From: Massilia aquatica
GTDB taxonomy: Bacteria; Pseudomonadota; Gammaproteobacteria; Burkholderiales; Burkholderiaceae_D
Direction of reading: 5' to 3'
Assembly (NCBI RefSeq): GCF_011682045.1
Contig: NZ_VVIW01000021.1
Span: forward strand, 47,729-111,728
DNA length: 64,000 nucleotides
Positions 36,680-44,660 of this stretch are shown in pieces (position 1 is the first letter of the stretch; the number at the start of each line of letters is the position of its first letter). The position numbers were made by a program, and so were the translations under genes. A model generated the notes under the pieces. It did not search any database. It saw only the letters and a program-made list of their open reading frames with translations, and was not told where the DNA came from.

Positions 36680-38215
36680 TCAGAGCAGCGGTCGGACAAA
36701 TAGGGCCGCCATTACGCCGCCATAGGCGCCGAACAGCACGATCACGGCCGCGCTGAAGGCGTACAGGCGCTTGGTGCGCATGACCTTTTGCTCGTTGGTC
36801 CAGTTCATGCTGATGCTGCCGAGGATAGGAATGCCGGTCACGTCGCGCAGGCTGCCCTGGCTCATGAAGGTCGGACGCAATTGGCTCATCAACAGGGCCA
36901 CGCCCAGGCCGGCCGCCAGCGCGGCGGCGAACACGAACGAGAACAGGCGGTGGCGGTTCGGTCCCGACGGGGTCGAGGGCACGGTCGGCGGGTCGATCAC
37001 GCGGAAGGTCAGCATGTCGGTGGCCGAACTCAAGTCGCCCGAGAGCTTGGCCGCTTCGCGCCGGCCGACCAGTTTTTCGTAGTTTTCTTTGTTGATCAGA
37101 TAATCGCGGTTGAGCTGGGCCAGCTGGGCCTCGACTTCGGGTGCGTTGGTGCTCTGCGAGCGCAGGCGCGCCACGCGGGTGGTGTATTCGCCCACGCGCG
37201 CCTTGAGCGAGGCCACGCGCGCTTCTTCCACCGACAGCGCCACGTTCATCTGCTGCAGCATCGGGCTGTAGTTGGCGCCCGGGTCGTTGTTGCGCTTGTT
37301 ACGCTTGGCTTCTTCGAGCTTGCGCGCCTCTAACTGGCCGATCAGGCGGCGCGCCGCCACGATGTCGGGGTGGGCATCGGTGTACTGCATGCGCAGGCTG
37401 TCCAGATTCTTGTTGAGCGCCGCGATGCGCGCGTCGATTTCGGGATTGGCCACGGTGGCCGCTTCCGGCGGCGTGAGCGGAGCCGGTTCTTCGCCGGCGA
37501 TCTGGCGCTTGATGGCGTTGCGCGCTTCCTCGGCTTCGGTCAGTTCCAGGCGCGCCTGGTTGAGCGAATCTTCGAGCGTGGTCATGTTGGCGGTAAAGTC
37601 GCCGCCGGCGCGCGGCAGCATGCCGAGGTGCTTGATCTTGAATTCCTTGAGCGCGTTTTCGGCCTGCACCAGTTTTTCTTCGTAGTTCTTGATCTGGTCA
37701 TCGATGAACTGCACCGCTTTTTCGGAATCCTGCTTCTTGCCGCCGAAGCTGCCTTCGACAAAAATGGTCAGCAGCGACTGCACGATGTCCTTGCCCAGCT
37801 TGGGGTTGGAGTTCTTGTACGAGATGGTATAGATGTCGTCGCGCTCGGTGCCGCCGATGCTGATCTGCGCCATCAGGTCGTCCACCAGCTTTTCGTTTTC
37901 CTTGGGCGTGGAAGCCTTGATGTCGAGGTCGACCATGCGCATGACGCGCTCGACGTTGGGACGGCTGATCAGGGTGCGCCGCATGAAGGCCACCTGCTGG
38001 TCCACGTTGGGCACCGAGGTCATGCCCGCCAGCAGCGGCTGCAGGATGCTCTGGGTGTCGACGTACACCCGCGCCGAGGCCTGGTATTCATTCGGCAGGC
38101 GGTACACCACCGCCCAGCCCACGATGGCCACGATCCAGGAAATGACGACCGCATACCAGCGATATTTCCAGATCGCCTTGAGGAAGTTCGTCAGTAGGGC
38201 CTGCAGTTCTGCCAT
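36680..38215 (-). CDS. XrtA system polysaccharide chain-length determinant (Wzz/Wzc-like)
   Basis: 511 residues from the ATG at 38215 (MAELQALLTNFLKAIWKYRW). Membrane segments at residues ~20-40 and near ~425-445 and ~485-505 flank a long periplasmic coiled coil (ENALKEFKIKHLGM ... LEARKLEEAKRNKR). The Wzz motif region RLPNEYQASARVYVDTQSIL is present, and VIDPPTVPSTPSGPNR precedes the second membrane segment. It is the co-polymerase partner of the kinase and first gene of the long minus-strand operon. Confidence 0.93.
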   Translation of the reverse strand: MAELQALLTNFLKAIWKYRWYAVVISWIVAIVGWAVVYRLPNEYQASARVYVDTQSILQPLLAGMTSVPNVDQQVAFMRRTLISRPNVERVMRMVDLDIKASTPKENEKLVDDLMAQISIGGTERDDIYTISYKNSNPKLGKDIVQSLLTIFVEGSFGGKKQDSEKAVQFIDDQIKNYEEKLVQAENALKEFKIKHLGMLPRAGGDFTANMTTLEDSLNQARLELTEAEEARNAIKRQIAGEEPAPLTPPEAATVANPEIDARIAALNKNLDSLRMQYTDAHPDIVAARRLIGQLEARKLEEAKRNKRNNDPGANYSPMLQQMNVALSVEEARVASLKARVGEYTTRVARLRSQSTNAPEVEAQLAQLNRDYLINKENYEKLVGRREAAKLSGDLSSATDMLTFRVIDPPTVPSTPSGPNRHRLFSFVFAAALAAGLGVALLMSQLRPTFMSQGSLRDVTGIPILGSISMNWTNEQKVMRTKRLYAFSAAVIVLFGAYGGVMAALFVRPLL

Positions 38216-38687
38216 CTCGTCAATCTCGCCATAAAGGGCATCCGGGGAGCGACTCCCGCAGCGTGGCCCAGGCCGGCAACTGTGCGCACCCACGCGGTCG
38301 GACCGCCCGGTGCCGCACAGCGCCAGCCAAAGTGTTGTCGGATGCACAAAAAGCAATTTGTTACGCCAGCTTGGGAAGCTTGACAAGAAATTGCTTTAAG
38401 GCATTGATTAATAATCATATGATACAGGAAATTCGTTGCCTATTGATACTGAATTCCTCCCGTACAGTACACGTTCAACAATTGTTTACGGCATCACTCA
38501 TGTATTCAATGACAATTCGGCTAATCCTGTTGCCCCTCGCAAAGAGTTTCGCACATCGATTCGCAAATTTGGAGGAAAAGCGTGGGCCGAAAGCCGAAAT
38601 TACAACAGTGGCGAAGCGACCATCGCCGGCTAGTTTGCGTGAATGAAACTAGTTGTTGCCGGCGCGCCAATCGGGTACTGTCGGCGC
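38216..38687. promoter_or_regulatory. divergent intergenic region between chain-length gene and serine protease
   Basis: 472 bases; 38340-38600 are AT-rich. It must contain the promoter for the minus-strand operon that starts at 38215. The related sequences AGCAATTTGTTACG (38352 onward) and AGAAATTGCTTTAAGG (38386 onward) face each other but are imperfect. Minus-strand sites resembling -24/-12 elements occur (GCTGGCGTAACAAATTGC), but the spacing is one base too long, so no promoter type is assigned. Short frames inside have no supporting features. Confidence 0.4.
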
Positions 38688-39479
38688 ATGACTTCTTCCC
38701 TTCTTTTTCGCGCTGGTGTTGCCATAGGGCTAGCGCTGTCGCTTGCTCCCGGGTCCGCCGCGGCCGCCCCCTTCGGCCAGGTGATCGCCTCGGTCAAGCC
38801 CTCGGTGGTCGGGATCGGCACTTACCAGCCCACGCGCAGCCCGGCGATCGTGTTCGTGGCCACCGGCTTTGTCACCGGCGACGGCCTGAGCGTGATCACC
38901 AACGCGCACGGCATCCCCGACACGCTCGATACCGAACGCAATGAAACGCTGGGCATCGTCATCGCCCGTGGCGACAAGGTCGATTTCCGCCCTGCCAAGC
39001 TGGCCGGACTCGACCGCCTGCACGACCTGGCCCACCTGCGCCTGGCGGGCGCGCCCATGCCGGCCCTGCGCCTGGGCGACGGCGGCGCGGTCGAGGAAGG
39101 CCAGGCGCTGGCGTTTACCGGCTTTCCGCTGGGCATGGTGCTGGGCCTGCATCCGGTGACCCACCGCGCCATGCTGTCGGCCATTACGCCGCTGGTGATG
39201 CCCTCGGTCAGCGCGCGCAAGCTCGATGCGCGCGCGATTGCGCAACTGGCGCGCGCGCCCTCGCCCATCTACCAGCTTGACGGCACCGCGTATCCGGGCA
39301 ACAGCGGCAGCCCGGTTTACGATCCCGACAGCGGCCAGGTGCTGGCGGTGCTCAATATGGTGTTCGTCAAGGGTTTGAAGGAAAATGCGATCACCAATCC
39401 GAGCGGCATCAGCTACGCGATTCCGGTGACGCATGTACGTGCGCTACTGCAACAGACAGCGGCGCAAACAACACCGTGA
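38688..39479 (+). CDS. secreted trypsin-like serine protease
   Basis: 263 residues from the ATG at 38688, giving a signal peptide ending at GSAAAA. The ATG at 38643 would add 15 residues. The catalytic triad of a DegP/trypsin-like fold is visible: His in VITNAHGIP, Asp in RLHDLAHLRL and Ser in YPGNSGSPVYD. No PDZ domain. It lies between the divergent polysaccharide operons, so a periplasmic processing or quality-control role for locus proteins is plausible (inference). Confidence 0.88.
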   Translation: MTSSLLFRAGVAIGLALSLAPGSAAAAPFGQVIASVKPSVVGIGTYQPTRSPAIVFVATGFVTGDGLSVITNAHGIPDTLDTERNETLGIVIARGDKVDFRPAKLAGLDRLHDLAHLRLAGAPMPALRLGDGGAVEEGQALAFTGFPLGMVLGLHPVTHRAMLSAITPLVMPSVSARKLDARAIAQLARAPSPIYQLDGTAYPGNSGSPVYDPDSGQVLAVLNMVFVKGLKENAITNPSGISYAIPVTHVRALLQQTAAQTTP

Positions 39480-39551
39480 GGCAGGAAAACCACGTCCAGC
39501 CTTTCGCTTGAAAAACTTCATGCTAAAATAGAAACTCTTGTAATTAAAATT

Positions 39552-39579
39552 GCATTATAGTAATTTCGCATTATAGTAA
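39552..39579 (+). repeat. 12-base direct repeat upstream of the export gene
   Basis: GCATTATAGTAA occurs at 39552-39563 and again at 39568-39579, just upstream of the export-protein gene at 39607. Each copy contains a -10-like TATAGT, so it could be a duplicated promoter element or a regulator site. Confidence 0.5.
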
Positions 39580-39606
39580 CCCTCGTCCGCATAAAGGAAA
39601 ATCCTG

Positions 39607-40236
39607 GTGAACACGTTCAACTACACGATGAAATGGCTGGGCGGCAGCGCACTGGCCCTGTCCGCCCTGCTGCTGGGCGGCTGCGCTTCCCCGGTGTCGA
39701 CCGTGGTGCCGGACCCGGCGCCGGCCAGCGCCCATGAATACCTGATCGGCCCGGGCGACACCGTCAATATCGTGGTGTGGCGCAATCCGGAAGTGTCGAC
39801 CACGGTGCCGGTGCGTCCGGACGGCAAGATCACCACGCCGCTGGTGGAAGACTTGCAGGCGAGCGGCAAGACCTCGACCACCCTGGCGCGCGACATCGAA
39901 AAAGCGCTGGAAAAATACATCCAGCAACCGGTGGTGACCGTCATCGTGACCAGCTTCGTCGGCAATTACAGCGAACAGATCCGCGTGATCGGCCAGGCCG
40001 CCCGTCCGCAAGCGCTCGCTTACCGGCGCGACATGTCGCTGATGGATGTGCTGATCGCGGTCGGTGGCGTCACCGAGTTTGCCTCTGGCAATAAAGCCAT
40101 CATTATCCGCAAGGTCGACGGCAAGTCGGAAAAGCTGGCCGTGCGCTTGAACGACCTGATCAAGCAGGGCGATATTTCGGCGAATATCTACATGCGCCCG
40201 GGCGATGTGCTGGTGATTCCGGAAAGCTTCTTCTAA
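39607..40236 (+). CDS. XrtA system polysaccharide export lipoprotein (Wza-like)
   Basis: 209 residues from the GTG at 39607, with AAAGGAAA upstream; an ATG at 39628 is the alternative. The lipobox LLLGGCAS marks an outer-membrane lipoprotein. The Poly_export/SLBB core follows: HEYLIGPGDTVNIVVWRNPE, VRPDGKITTPLVEDLQASGK and the terminal MRPGDVLVIPESFF. It is the short XrtA-type export protein that forms the polysaccharide exit channel with the barrel at 34215. Unlike its partners it is on the plus strand with its own promoter. Confidence 0.93.
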   Translation: MNTFNYTMKWLGGSALALSALLLGGCASPVSTVVPDPAPASAHEYLIGPGDTVNIVVWRNPEVSTTVPVRPDGKITTPLVEDLQASGKTSTTLARDIEKALEKYIQQPVVTVIVTSFVGNYSEQIRVIGQAARPQALAYRRDMSLMDVLIAVGGVTEFASGNKAIIIRKVDGKSEKLAVRLNDLIKQGDISANIYMRPGDVLVIPESFF

Positions 40237-40243
40237 AGGCGGT

Positions 40244-40301
40244 CGACAGCCGGCCCAAATGGTGGAATACTTGCGCAAAAGATAGGCTGTCGGGTTTTTT
40301 T
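40244..40301 (+). terminator. probable terminator after the export gene
   Basis: CGACAGCC (40244-40251) pairs with GGCTGTCG (40285-40292), followed by GG and a run of seven T. The loop is long (33 bases), but the T-run and position eight bases after the stop support rho-independent termination. Confidence 0.6.
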
Positions 40302-40391
40302 ACAGAACCGGGCGCCTGGTGCCGGCGCCGCCGACACAGCGGTGCTACAAGCCTTTGATCTGCCTCATGTTTTAGCGCCGGGGCGCGCTAT

Positions 40392-40408
40392 TGGAATAAA
40401 AATTGCTT
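40392..40408 (+). promoter_or_regulatory. sigma-54 (-24/-12) promoter for the HPr-rel-A cassette
   Basis: TGGAATAAAAATTGCTT: GG and GC are separated by exactly ten bases with the expected TTGC at -12. It lies 68 bases upstream of the GTG at 40476 and after the terminator at 40244. The -24 part (TGGAATA) is weaker than consensus. Confidence 0.6.
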
Positions 40409-40475
40409 TAACTCTGTATCAAGGCACGGCTGGTCGGGCATCCCCGACGCTGCCGTTCAATTCGAGGAAACTGAC

Positions 40476-41129
40476 GTGACTATCAATCATCAACCGGACC
40501 GCGCCAGCGGCGAACCAGCAGCGCCGCCAGCGTCTTTGTCGGCGTCCGGCAACGCGCGGCGCCGCTTTACGCGCGCCGGCCTGGGCGCGTCCGGCGTCCT
40601 GATGACCCTGGCCAGCCAGCCCGGCATGGCCGCCACCGTCTGCGCTTCGCCGTCCGGCTCGCTGTCGAACGGCTTGCAATCGAGCCACCGGCCCGACAAT
40701 CCGCTCACCTGCGGCGGCAGTTCGCCCGGCTTTTACGCCAACAACCTGTCCGGCTGGCCGTCGAACCCGGCGCCGACGCGCAAATTCAAGGATGTTTTCA
40801 CGGTCAACGCCAGCCAGGCCATGCTGGGCGAACTGACCCTGGCCGAGGTCTTCAAGACCAGCGGCAACAAGAACGGCGGCAAGGGCGGCAAGGGCCCGTT
40901 CAAGAGCGAAGACCTCGATCCCCACAATGTGGCCAGCCATGTGCTCGCCGCCTACCTGAACATCCAGAGCAAGCGCTCGACCGTACTGACCGAAACGCAA
41001 CTGCGCGCCATCTGGCACGAATACCAGTTCAATGGCGGCGGCAAGGTGGGCTATTACTCGCCGACGGCCGGCGTCAAGTGGTATGGCGACGACATCGTCG
41101 CTTACCTGAAAACCACCTTCCATCAGTAG
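40476..41129 (+). CDS. Tat-type exported protein of the HPr-rel-A cassette, unknown function
   Basis: 217 residues from a GTG with GAGGA seven bases upstream. The N-terminal region has a twin-arginine-like ARRRFTRAGLGASGVLMTLA stretch ending in GMAA. The mature part has two cysteines ~29 residues apart (ATVCASP, LTCGGS) that could form a disulfide, a Gly/Lys patch (NKNGGKGGKGPFKSED) and the C-terminal GYYSPTAGVKWYGDDIVAYL. I do not recognise a function. As first gene of a sigma-54 cassette with PqqD-like and HprK-like genes, it could be that system's substrate or effector (inference). Confidence 0.75.
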   Translation: MTINHQPDRASGEPAAPPASLSASGNARRRFTRAGLGASGVLMTLASQPGMAATVCASPSGSLSNGLQSSHRPDNPLTCGGSSPGFYANNLSGWPSNPAPTRKFKDVFTVNASQAMLGELTLAEVFKTSGNKNGGKGGKGPFKSEDLDPHNVASHVLAAYLNIQSKRSTVLTETQLRAIWHEYQFNGGGKVGYYSPTAGVKWYGDDIVAYLKTTFHQ

Positions 41130-41169
41130 CCTGCACGGCGGCGCCGCGCGCGCCCGCCCTTCCGAGATC

Positions 41170-41439
41170 ATGCCGCACGCCCCTTCCTGGCACGTCCTTC
41201 CCGGCCAGCGCCTGCACTACCGCCAATGGGAACAGGAAGCGGTCCTCTTCAACGACCTCAGTGGCGACACCCACCTGCTCGACGCCGACGCGCTGGCGCT
41301 GCTGCTGGCCGTGCGCGATGGCGCCGCCGATCTGGCGGCGCTGCGCGCGGCGCTGGCGGCCGACGACGCCGACGACGACGAGTTGCAAGCGCTGCTCGAG
41401 CAGCTTGCCGTCATTTCCCTGATCGCACAGCGCGCATGA
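41170..41439 (+). CDS. PqqD-family protein, HPr-rel-A system
   Basis: 89 residues. The small winged-helix PqqD pattern is visible: EAVLFNDLSGDTHLLDADAL followed by the helical LLLAVRDGAADLAALRAALA. PqqD-type domains bind leader peptides of ribosomally made, modified peptides and pass them to enzymes. Here the partners are the HprK-like kinase (ATGA overlap at 41436) and the nucleotidyltransferase. No short precursor peptide is obvious next to it. Confidence 0.85.
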   Translation: MPHAPSWHVLPGQRLHYRQWEQEAVLFNDLSGDTHLLDADALALLLAVRDGAADLAALRAALAADDADDDELQALLEQLAVISLIAQRA

Positions 41440-42350
41440 GCACTGTCAGCGCGCTCGGCCGCGCCGAACTGGGCCGTCGCCTGCGCGAGGCCAGCATCGA
41501 CCTGCAGACCGGCGCCTTCGTCACCCGCATCCACAGCCCGTTCGCCAGCGTGGCCGATGGCCTGCATTTGCTGTACGCCGACTATCCCGTGCTGGACAAC
41601 AATGACTTTGCCGACTTCCACGTCGATATCGCCCCGCCGCCCTCGCTGCGGCGCTGGTACAAGCCGCTGGCGCGCTTCGTCTACGACGGCATGGTGCCGT
41701 TCCTGCCGCTGCCGGCCGCGCAAGCGTTCCCGATGTTCGAGTGGGGCATGAACTGGTGCGTGTCGAGCCGCGCGCACGACCACCTGATCCTGCACGCGGC
41801 CGTGGTCGAAAAGAACGGACGCGCCGCCATCCTGCCGGCCCCGCCCGGTTCGGGCAAAAGCACCTTGTGCGCGGCCCTGGTCAGCCGCGGCTGGCGCCTG
41901 CTGTCGGACGAACTGGCGCTGGTGCGGCCGGCGGACGGCTTGCTGGCGCCGCTACCGCGCCCGATCAGCCTGAAAAATGCCTCGATCGAGGTGATGCGGC
42001 GCTACCAGCCGGACGCCGTCATCAGCAATCCGGTGCCGGACACCACCAAGGGCACGGTGGCGCACCTGAAAGCGCCGGCCGCCAGCATCGCCCGCGCCAA
42101 CGAACTGGCGCGTCCGGGCTGGATCGTGTTTCCCAAATACACGGCTGGCGCAGCCACCACCGTGCTCGACGTGGCGCCGGCGCGCGCCTTCATGCGCGTG
42201 GCCGAGAACGGCTTTAACTACAGCGTGCTGGGCGCGCGCGGCTTTGCCACCCTGGCCACCCTGGTGGAAAACACGCGCAGCATCGATTTGACGTACAGCG
42301 CGCTGGACGAGGCGATTGCCGTGTTCGAGCAACTGGCGAGTCAAGCGTGA
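41436..42350 (+). CDS. HprK-related kinase A (HPr-rel-A system)
   Basis: 304 residues from the ATG at 41436, coupled to the PqqD-like gene by ATGA. The P-loop LPAPPGSGKSTLC (residues ~133-145) follows LILHAAVVEKNGRAAI, and LLSDELALV is the HPr-kinase-like acidic motif. The C-terminal half (KGTVAHLKAPAAS ... WIVFPKYTAGAA) is typical of the HprK-related family. The real HPr kinase phosphorylates HPr; this variant is expected to phosphorylate an unknown protein or peptide in the cytoplasm. Family membership is firm, the substrate is not. Confidence 0.9.
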   Translation: MSTVSALGRAELGRRLREASIDLQTGAFVTRIHSPFASVADGLHLLYADYPVLDNNDFADFHVDIAPPPSLRRWYKPLARFVYDGMVPFLPLPAAQAFPMFEWGMNWCVSSRAHDHLILHAAVVEKNGRAAILPAPPGSGKSTLCAALVSRGWRLLSDELALVRPADGLLAPLPRPISLKNASIEVMRRYQPDAVISNPVPDTTKGTVAHLKAPAASIARANELARPGWIVFPKYTAGAATTVLDVAPARAFMRVAENGFNYSVLGARGFATLATLVENTRSIDLTYSALDEAIAVFEQLASQA

Positions 42351-43435
42351 CCCGGGCCGTGCCGCTGCTCGTGCAACTGCTGCGCGACCCGACCCGCGCC
42401 GCCAGCCTGACCCTGGCCGACTGGGACCTGCTGCTGCGCCAGGGGGCGGCGGCGCGGGTGGAAGCGAGCCTGCATGGCTTGCTGGACGAACACGGCATGG
42501 CCGGCACGATTCCGGCCGCCGCGCGCCGCCACCTGGACTGGGCCGGCGTGCACGCCGAACGCCACGCGCGCGCGGTGCGTTTCGAAGTGGCGCAGATCGG
42601 CGCGGCGCTGGCCGCCACCGGGGTGCCCTTGCTGCTGCTCAAGGGCGGCGCCTACGCCATGGCGCAGTTGCCGGCCGGGCGCGGGCGCCTGTTTTCCGAC
42701 ATCGACATCCTGGTGCCCAAGGAACGGCTGGCCGAGGTGGAAGCGGCGCTGATGCTGCACGGCTGGGCCACGGTGGCGCAGGATGCCTACGACCAGCGCT
42801 ATTACCGCACCTGGATGCACGAATTGCCGCCGATGAAGCATGCGCGCCGCGCCAGCGTGATCGATGTGCACCACGCGATCCTGCCGGAAACAGCGCGCCT
42901 GCGGCCCGACCCGGCCAAGCTGCGCGCCGCCGCCGTCAGTGTGCCCGCGCAAGCGGGCTGCGCGCCGCTGCAGGTGCTGGCCCCGGCCGACATGGTGCTG
43001 CACAGCGCCGTGCACCTGTTTTACGACGGCGAATTCGACCATGGCCTGCGCGACCTGCTCGACCTGCACCGCCTGCTGACCCGCTTTGGCGCCACACCCG
43101 GCTTCTGGGACTTGCTGGCCGCGCGCGCCGCCGAACTGGAACTGGGCCGGCCGCTGTTCTACGCGCTGCGCTACTGTGCGCGCCTGCTGCACACAGCGGT
43201 GCCCGCCGCGACCGACGCCGCCGTGCGCGCGGCCGGCCCCGGCGCGCCGCTGCTGGCGCTGATGGACGCCTTGTTCCTGCGCGCCCTGCTGCCCAGGCAC
43301 CGCAGCTGCGCCGACCGCTTCAGCGCTGGCGCGCGCTTTTTGCTGTATATCCGCGGCAACTGGCTGCGCATGCCGCCGATATTATTAACAAGACATCTGT
43401 TTCACAAGGCGTTTATTTCTCCTAGTAAATATTAA
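42347..43435 (+). CDS. nucleotidyltransferase-family protein
   Basis: 362 residues from the GTG at 42347 (GTGA overlap with the kinase). The NTP_transf_5-like core is LLLLKGGAYAMAQLPAGRGR followed by LFSDIDILVPKERLAEVEA, with the two metal-binding Asp residues of SDIDILV. ASVIDVHHAILPE and MVLHSAVHLFYDGEFDHGL complete the fold. It may add a nucleotide to a protein or small molecule. It closes the cassette begun at 40476 and precedes the PEP-CTERM gene by 157 bases. Confidence 0.88.
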   Translation: MTRAVPLLVQLLRDPTRAASLTLADWDLLLRQGAAARVEASLHGLLDEHGMAGTIPAAARRHLDWAGVHAERHARAVRFEVAQIGAALAATGVPLLLLKGGAYAMAQLPAGRGRLFSDIDILVPKERLAEVEAALMLHGWATVAQDAYDQRYYRTWMHELPPMKHARRASVIDVHHAILPETARLRPDPAKLRAAAVSVPAQAGCAPLQVLAPADMVLHSAVHLFYDGEFDHGLRDLLDLHRLLTRFGATPGFWDLLAARAAELELGRPLFYALRYCARLLHTAVPAATDAAVRAAGPGAPLLALMDALFLRALLPRHRSCADRFSAGARFLLYIRGNWLRMPPILLTRHLFHKAFISPSKY

Positions 43436-43528
43436 TCGGCGGCCTTTCTGTCGGTTTTCCTTACACCACCTTATGCACATACCATGAAAATGGTGTTAAG
43501 TACTTGATTTAAAACAAAGTGCTTCTTC

Positions 43529-43545
43529 TGGCACGACTCCTGCTT
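43529..43545 (+). promoter_or_regulatory. sigma-54 (-24/-12) promoter for the PEP-CTERM gene
   Basis: TGGCACGACTCCTGCTT is close to the consensus TGGCACG-N4-TTGCW: GG (43530-43531) and GC (43542-43543) are ten bases apart. Start of transcription would fall near 43555, 38 bases before the ATG at 43593. Sigma-54 activation by PrsR is the established theme of XrtA/PEP-CTERM regulation. Upstream, ACACCA (43463-43468) and TGGTGT (43491-43496) form a possible activator site. Confidence 0.85.
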
Positions 43546-43592
43546 ATAGAGAGCAACGCAGGATCAACAAACAAAAACCGGGAGAACTACTT

Positions 43593-44534
43593 ATGAAACT
43601 TACAAAATACCTCGCAGCCGCCGCCGTCTCGGCCGCGTTCATCGCAGTGCCGGCATCGGCCGCTACCATGGGCATGGCTGACCTGGCCATCACCGGTCTG
43701 ATCATCCTTGATGCGAACAACAAGGCCGCCGAAGGCATCACCATCAAAACCGAAAACCGCACCGGTACCGCCAACTCGAACTTCAACGGCAACGACGGCA
43801 CCGGCGCCGGCAGCGGCAACATCTTCAGCACCACCATCGGCGGCACCGTCGACGTGAAAAACCGTTGCGCCGGTCCTTCCTGCGCGGCTATGCCAGCTGG
43901 TAACTATCCAGGCGGCGTGGAAAACAACTTCACCGCACACATTGCTGCACCGAGCGGCAACTACGCCCTGGGCGACATGTACATCGCCGGTAGCGCGATC
44001 GGCATTGGCGCCAACGGCCTGACCCGCGCCGATTCGTCCGTCATGACACCAGGTAACGCCGGTAGCGCCAACGCCACCATCGCCAACTCGGCCACCTCGG
44101 AAACCGTGTTTGTCGCCAGCAGCACCCTGCAAGCGCGCTTCGCACTCGGCTTCGAAGCTTATGTGGCTGCGTTCGTCAATGCCACCGCCGGCGTCAACGG
44201 CTCCTCGCTGGGCACGATCAGCTGGGCGCTGTCGCTGCAGGAAGTGATCGGCAACGTCTCGACCACGATCATGAACTGGTCGCCAAGCGAAATCAACGAT
44301 GGCGTCGCTTCGAGCGATGCATCGCAAAATTCGATCAAGGAAACGTCGGGTACCGTCCTGTCGAACCTGGTGACCCTGACCACCGGCCGCACCTACAAGC
44401 TGACCATCAACCAGGCATCGAACTCGATCGCATCGGAAGTGCGTGCCGTACCTGAACCAGGCAGCATGGTCCTGGTTGGCCTGGGCCTGCTGGCCCTGGG
44501 CGCAGCATCGCGTCGCCGCAAGGCCGCCAAGTAA
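43593..44534 (+). CDS. PEP-CTERM sorting-domain protein (exosortase substrate)
   Basis: 313 residues. A signal peptide (MKLTKYLAAAAVSAAFIAVPASA) is followed by an Ala/Gly/Asn/Thr-rich secreted domain of low complexity. The last 28 residues are the sorting signal: VPEPGSMVLV (PEP at 287-289), a hydrophobic segment, and the basic tail SRRRKAAK. XrtA should cut near PEP. The ribosome site is GGGAG. It has its own sigma-54 promoter (43529) and a strong terminator (44592), so it is made as a single-gene message. It likely acts as an extracellular or floc-matrix protein. Confidence 0.95.
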   Translation: MKLTKYLAAAAVSAAFIAVPASAATMGMADLAITGLIILDANNKAAEGITIKTENRTGTANSNFNGNDGTGAGSGNIFSTTIGGTVDVKNRCAGPSCAAMPAGNYPGGVENNFTAHIAAPSGNYALGDMYIAGSAIGIGANGLTRADSSVMTPGNAGSANATIANSATSETVFVASSTLQARFALGFEAYVAAFVNATAGVNGSSLGTISWALSLQEVIGNVSTTIMNWSPSEINDGVASSDASQNSIKETSGTVLSNLVTLTTGRTYKLTINQASNSIASEVRAVPEPGSMVLVGLGLLALGAASRRRKAAK

Positions 44535-44591
44535 GAATCCATGCGCGCAGCGGGTGATCCCGGCCGTTGCGCGCACTGGTGTTTCTCAGCG

Positions 44592-44630
44592 AACGACCCG
44601 ACCGCCCCGGCGCTCGGGTCGTTTGCTTTT
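44592..44630 (+). terminator. rho-independent terminator after the PEP-CTERM gene
   Basis: A perfect ten-base stem, AACGACCCGA (44592-44601) with TCGGGTCGTT (44614-44623), followed by TGCTTTT. It lies 58 bases after the stop. Confidence 0.85.
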
Positions 44631-44660
44631 CTGCAGGCATTTTTAAGCGATAATGCATAA

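Noticed and set aside
38311..38370. Minus-strand -24/-12-like sites (for example GCTGGCGTAACAAATTGC) before the long polysaccharide operon
   Set aside because: The best TTGC match has an 11-base instead of 10-base GG-GC interval, and another with right spacing (TGGCTGGCGCTGTGC) lacks the TT and lies in GC-rich DNA where chance matches are frequent.
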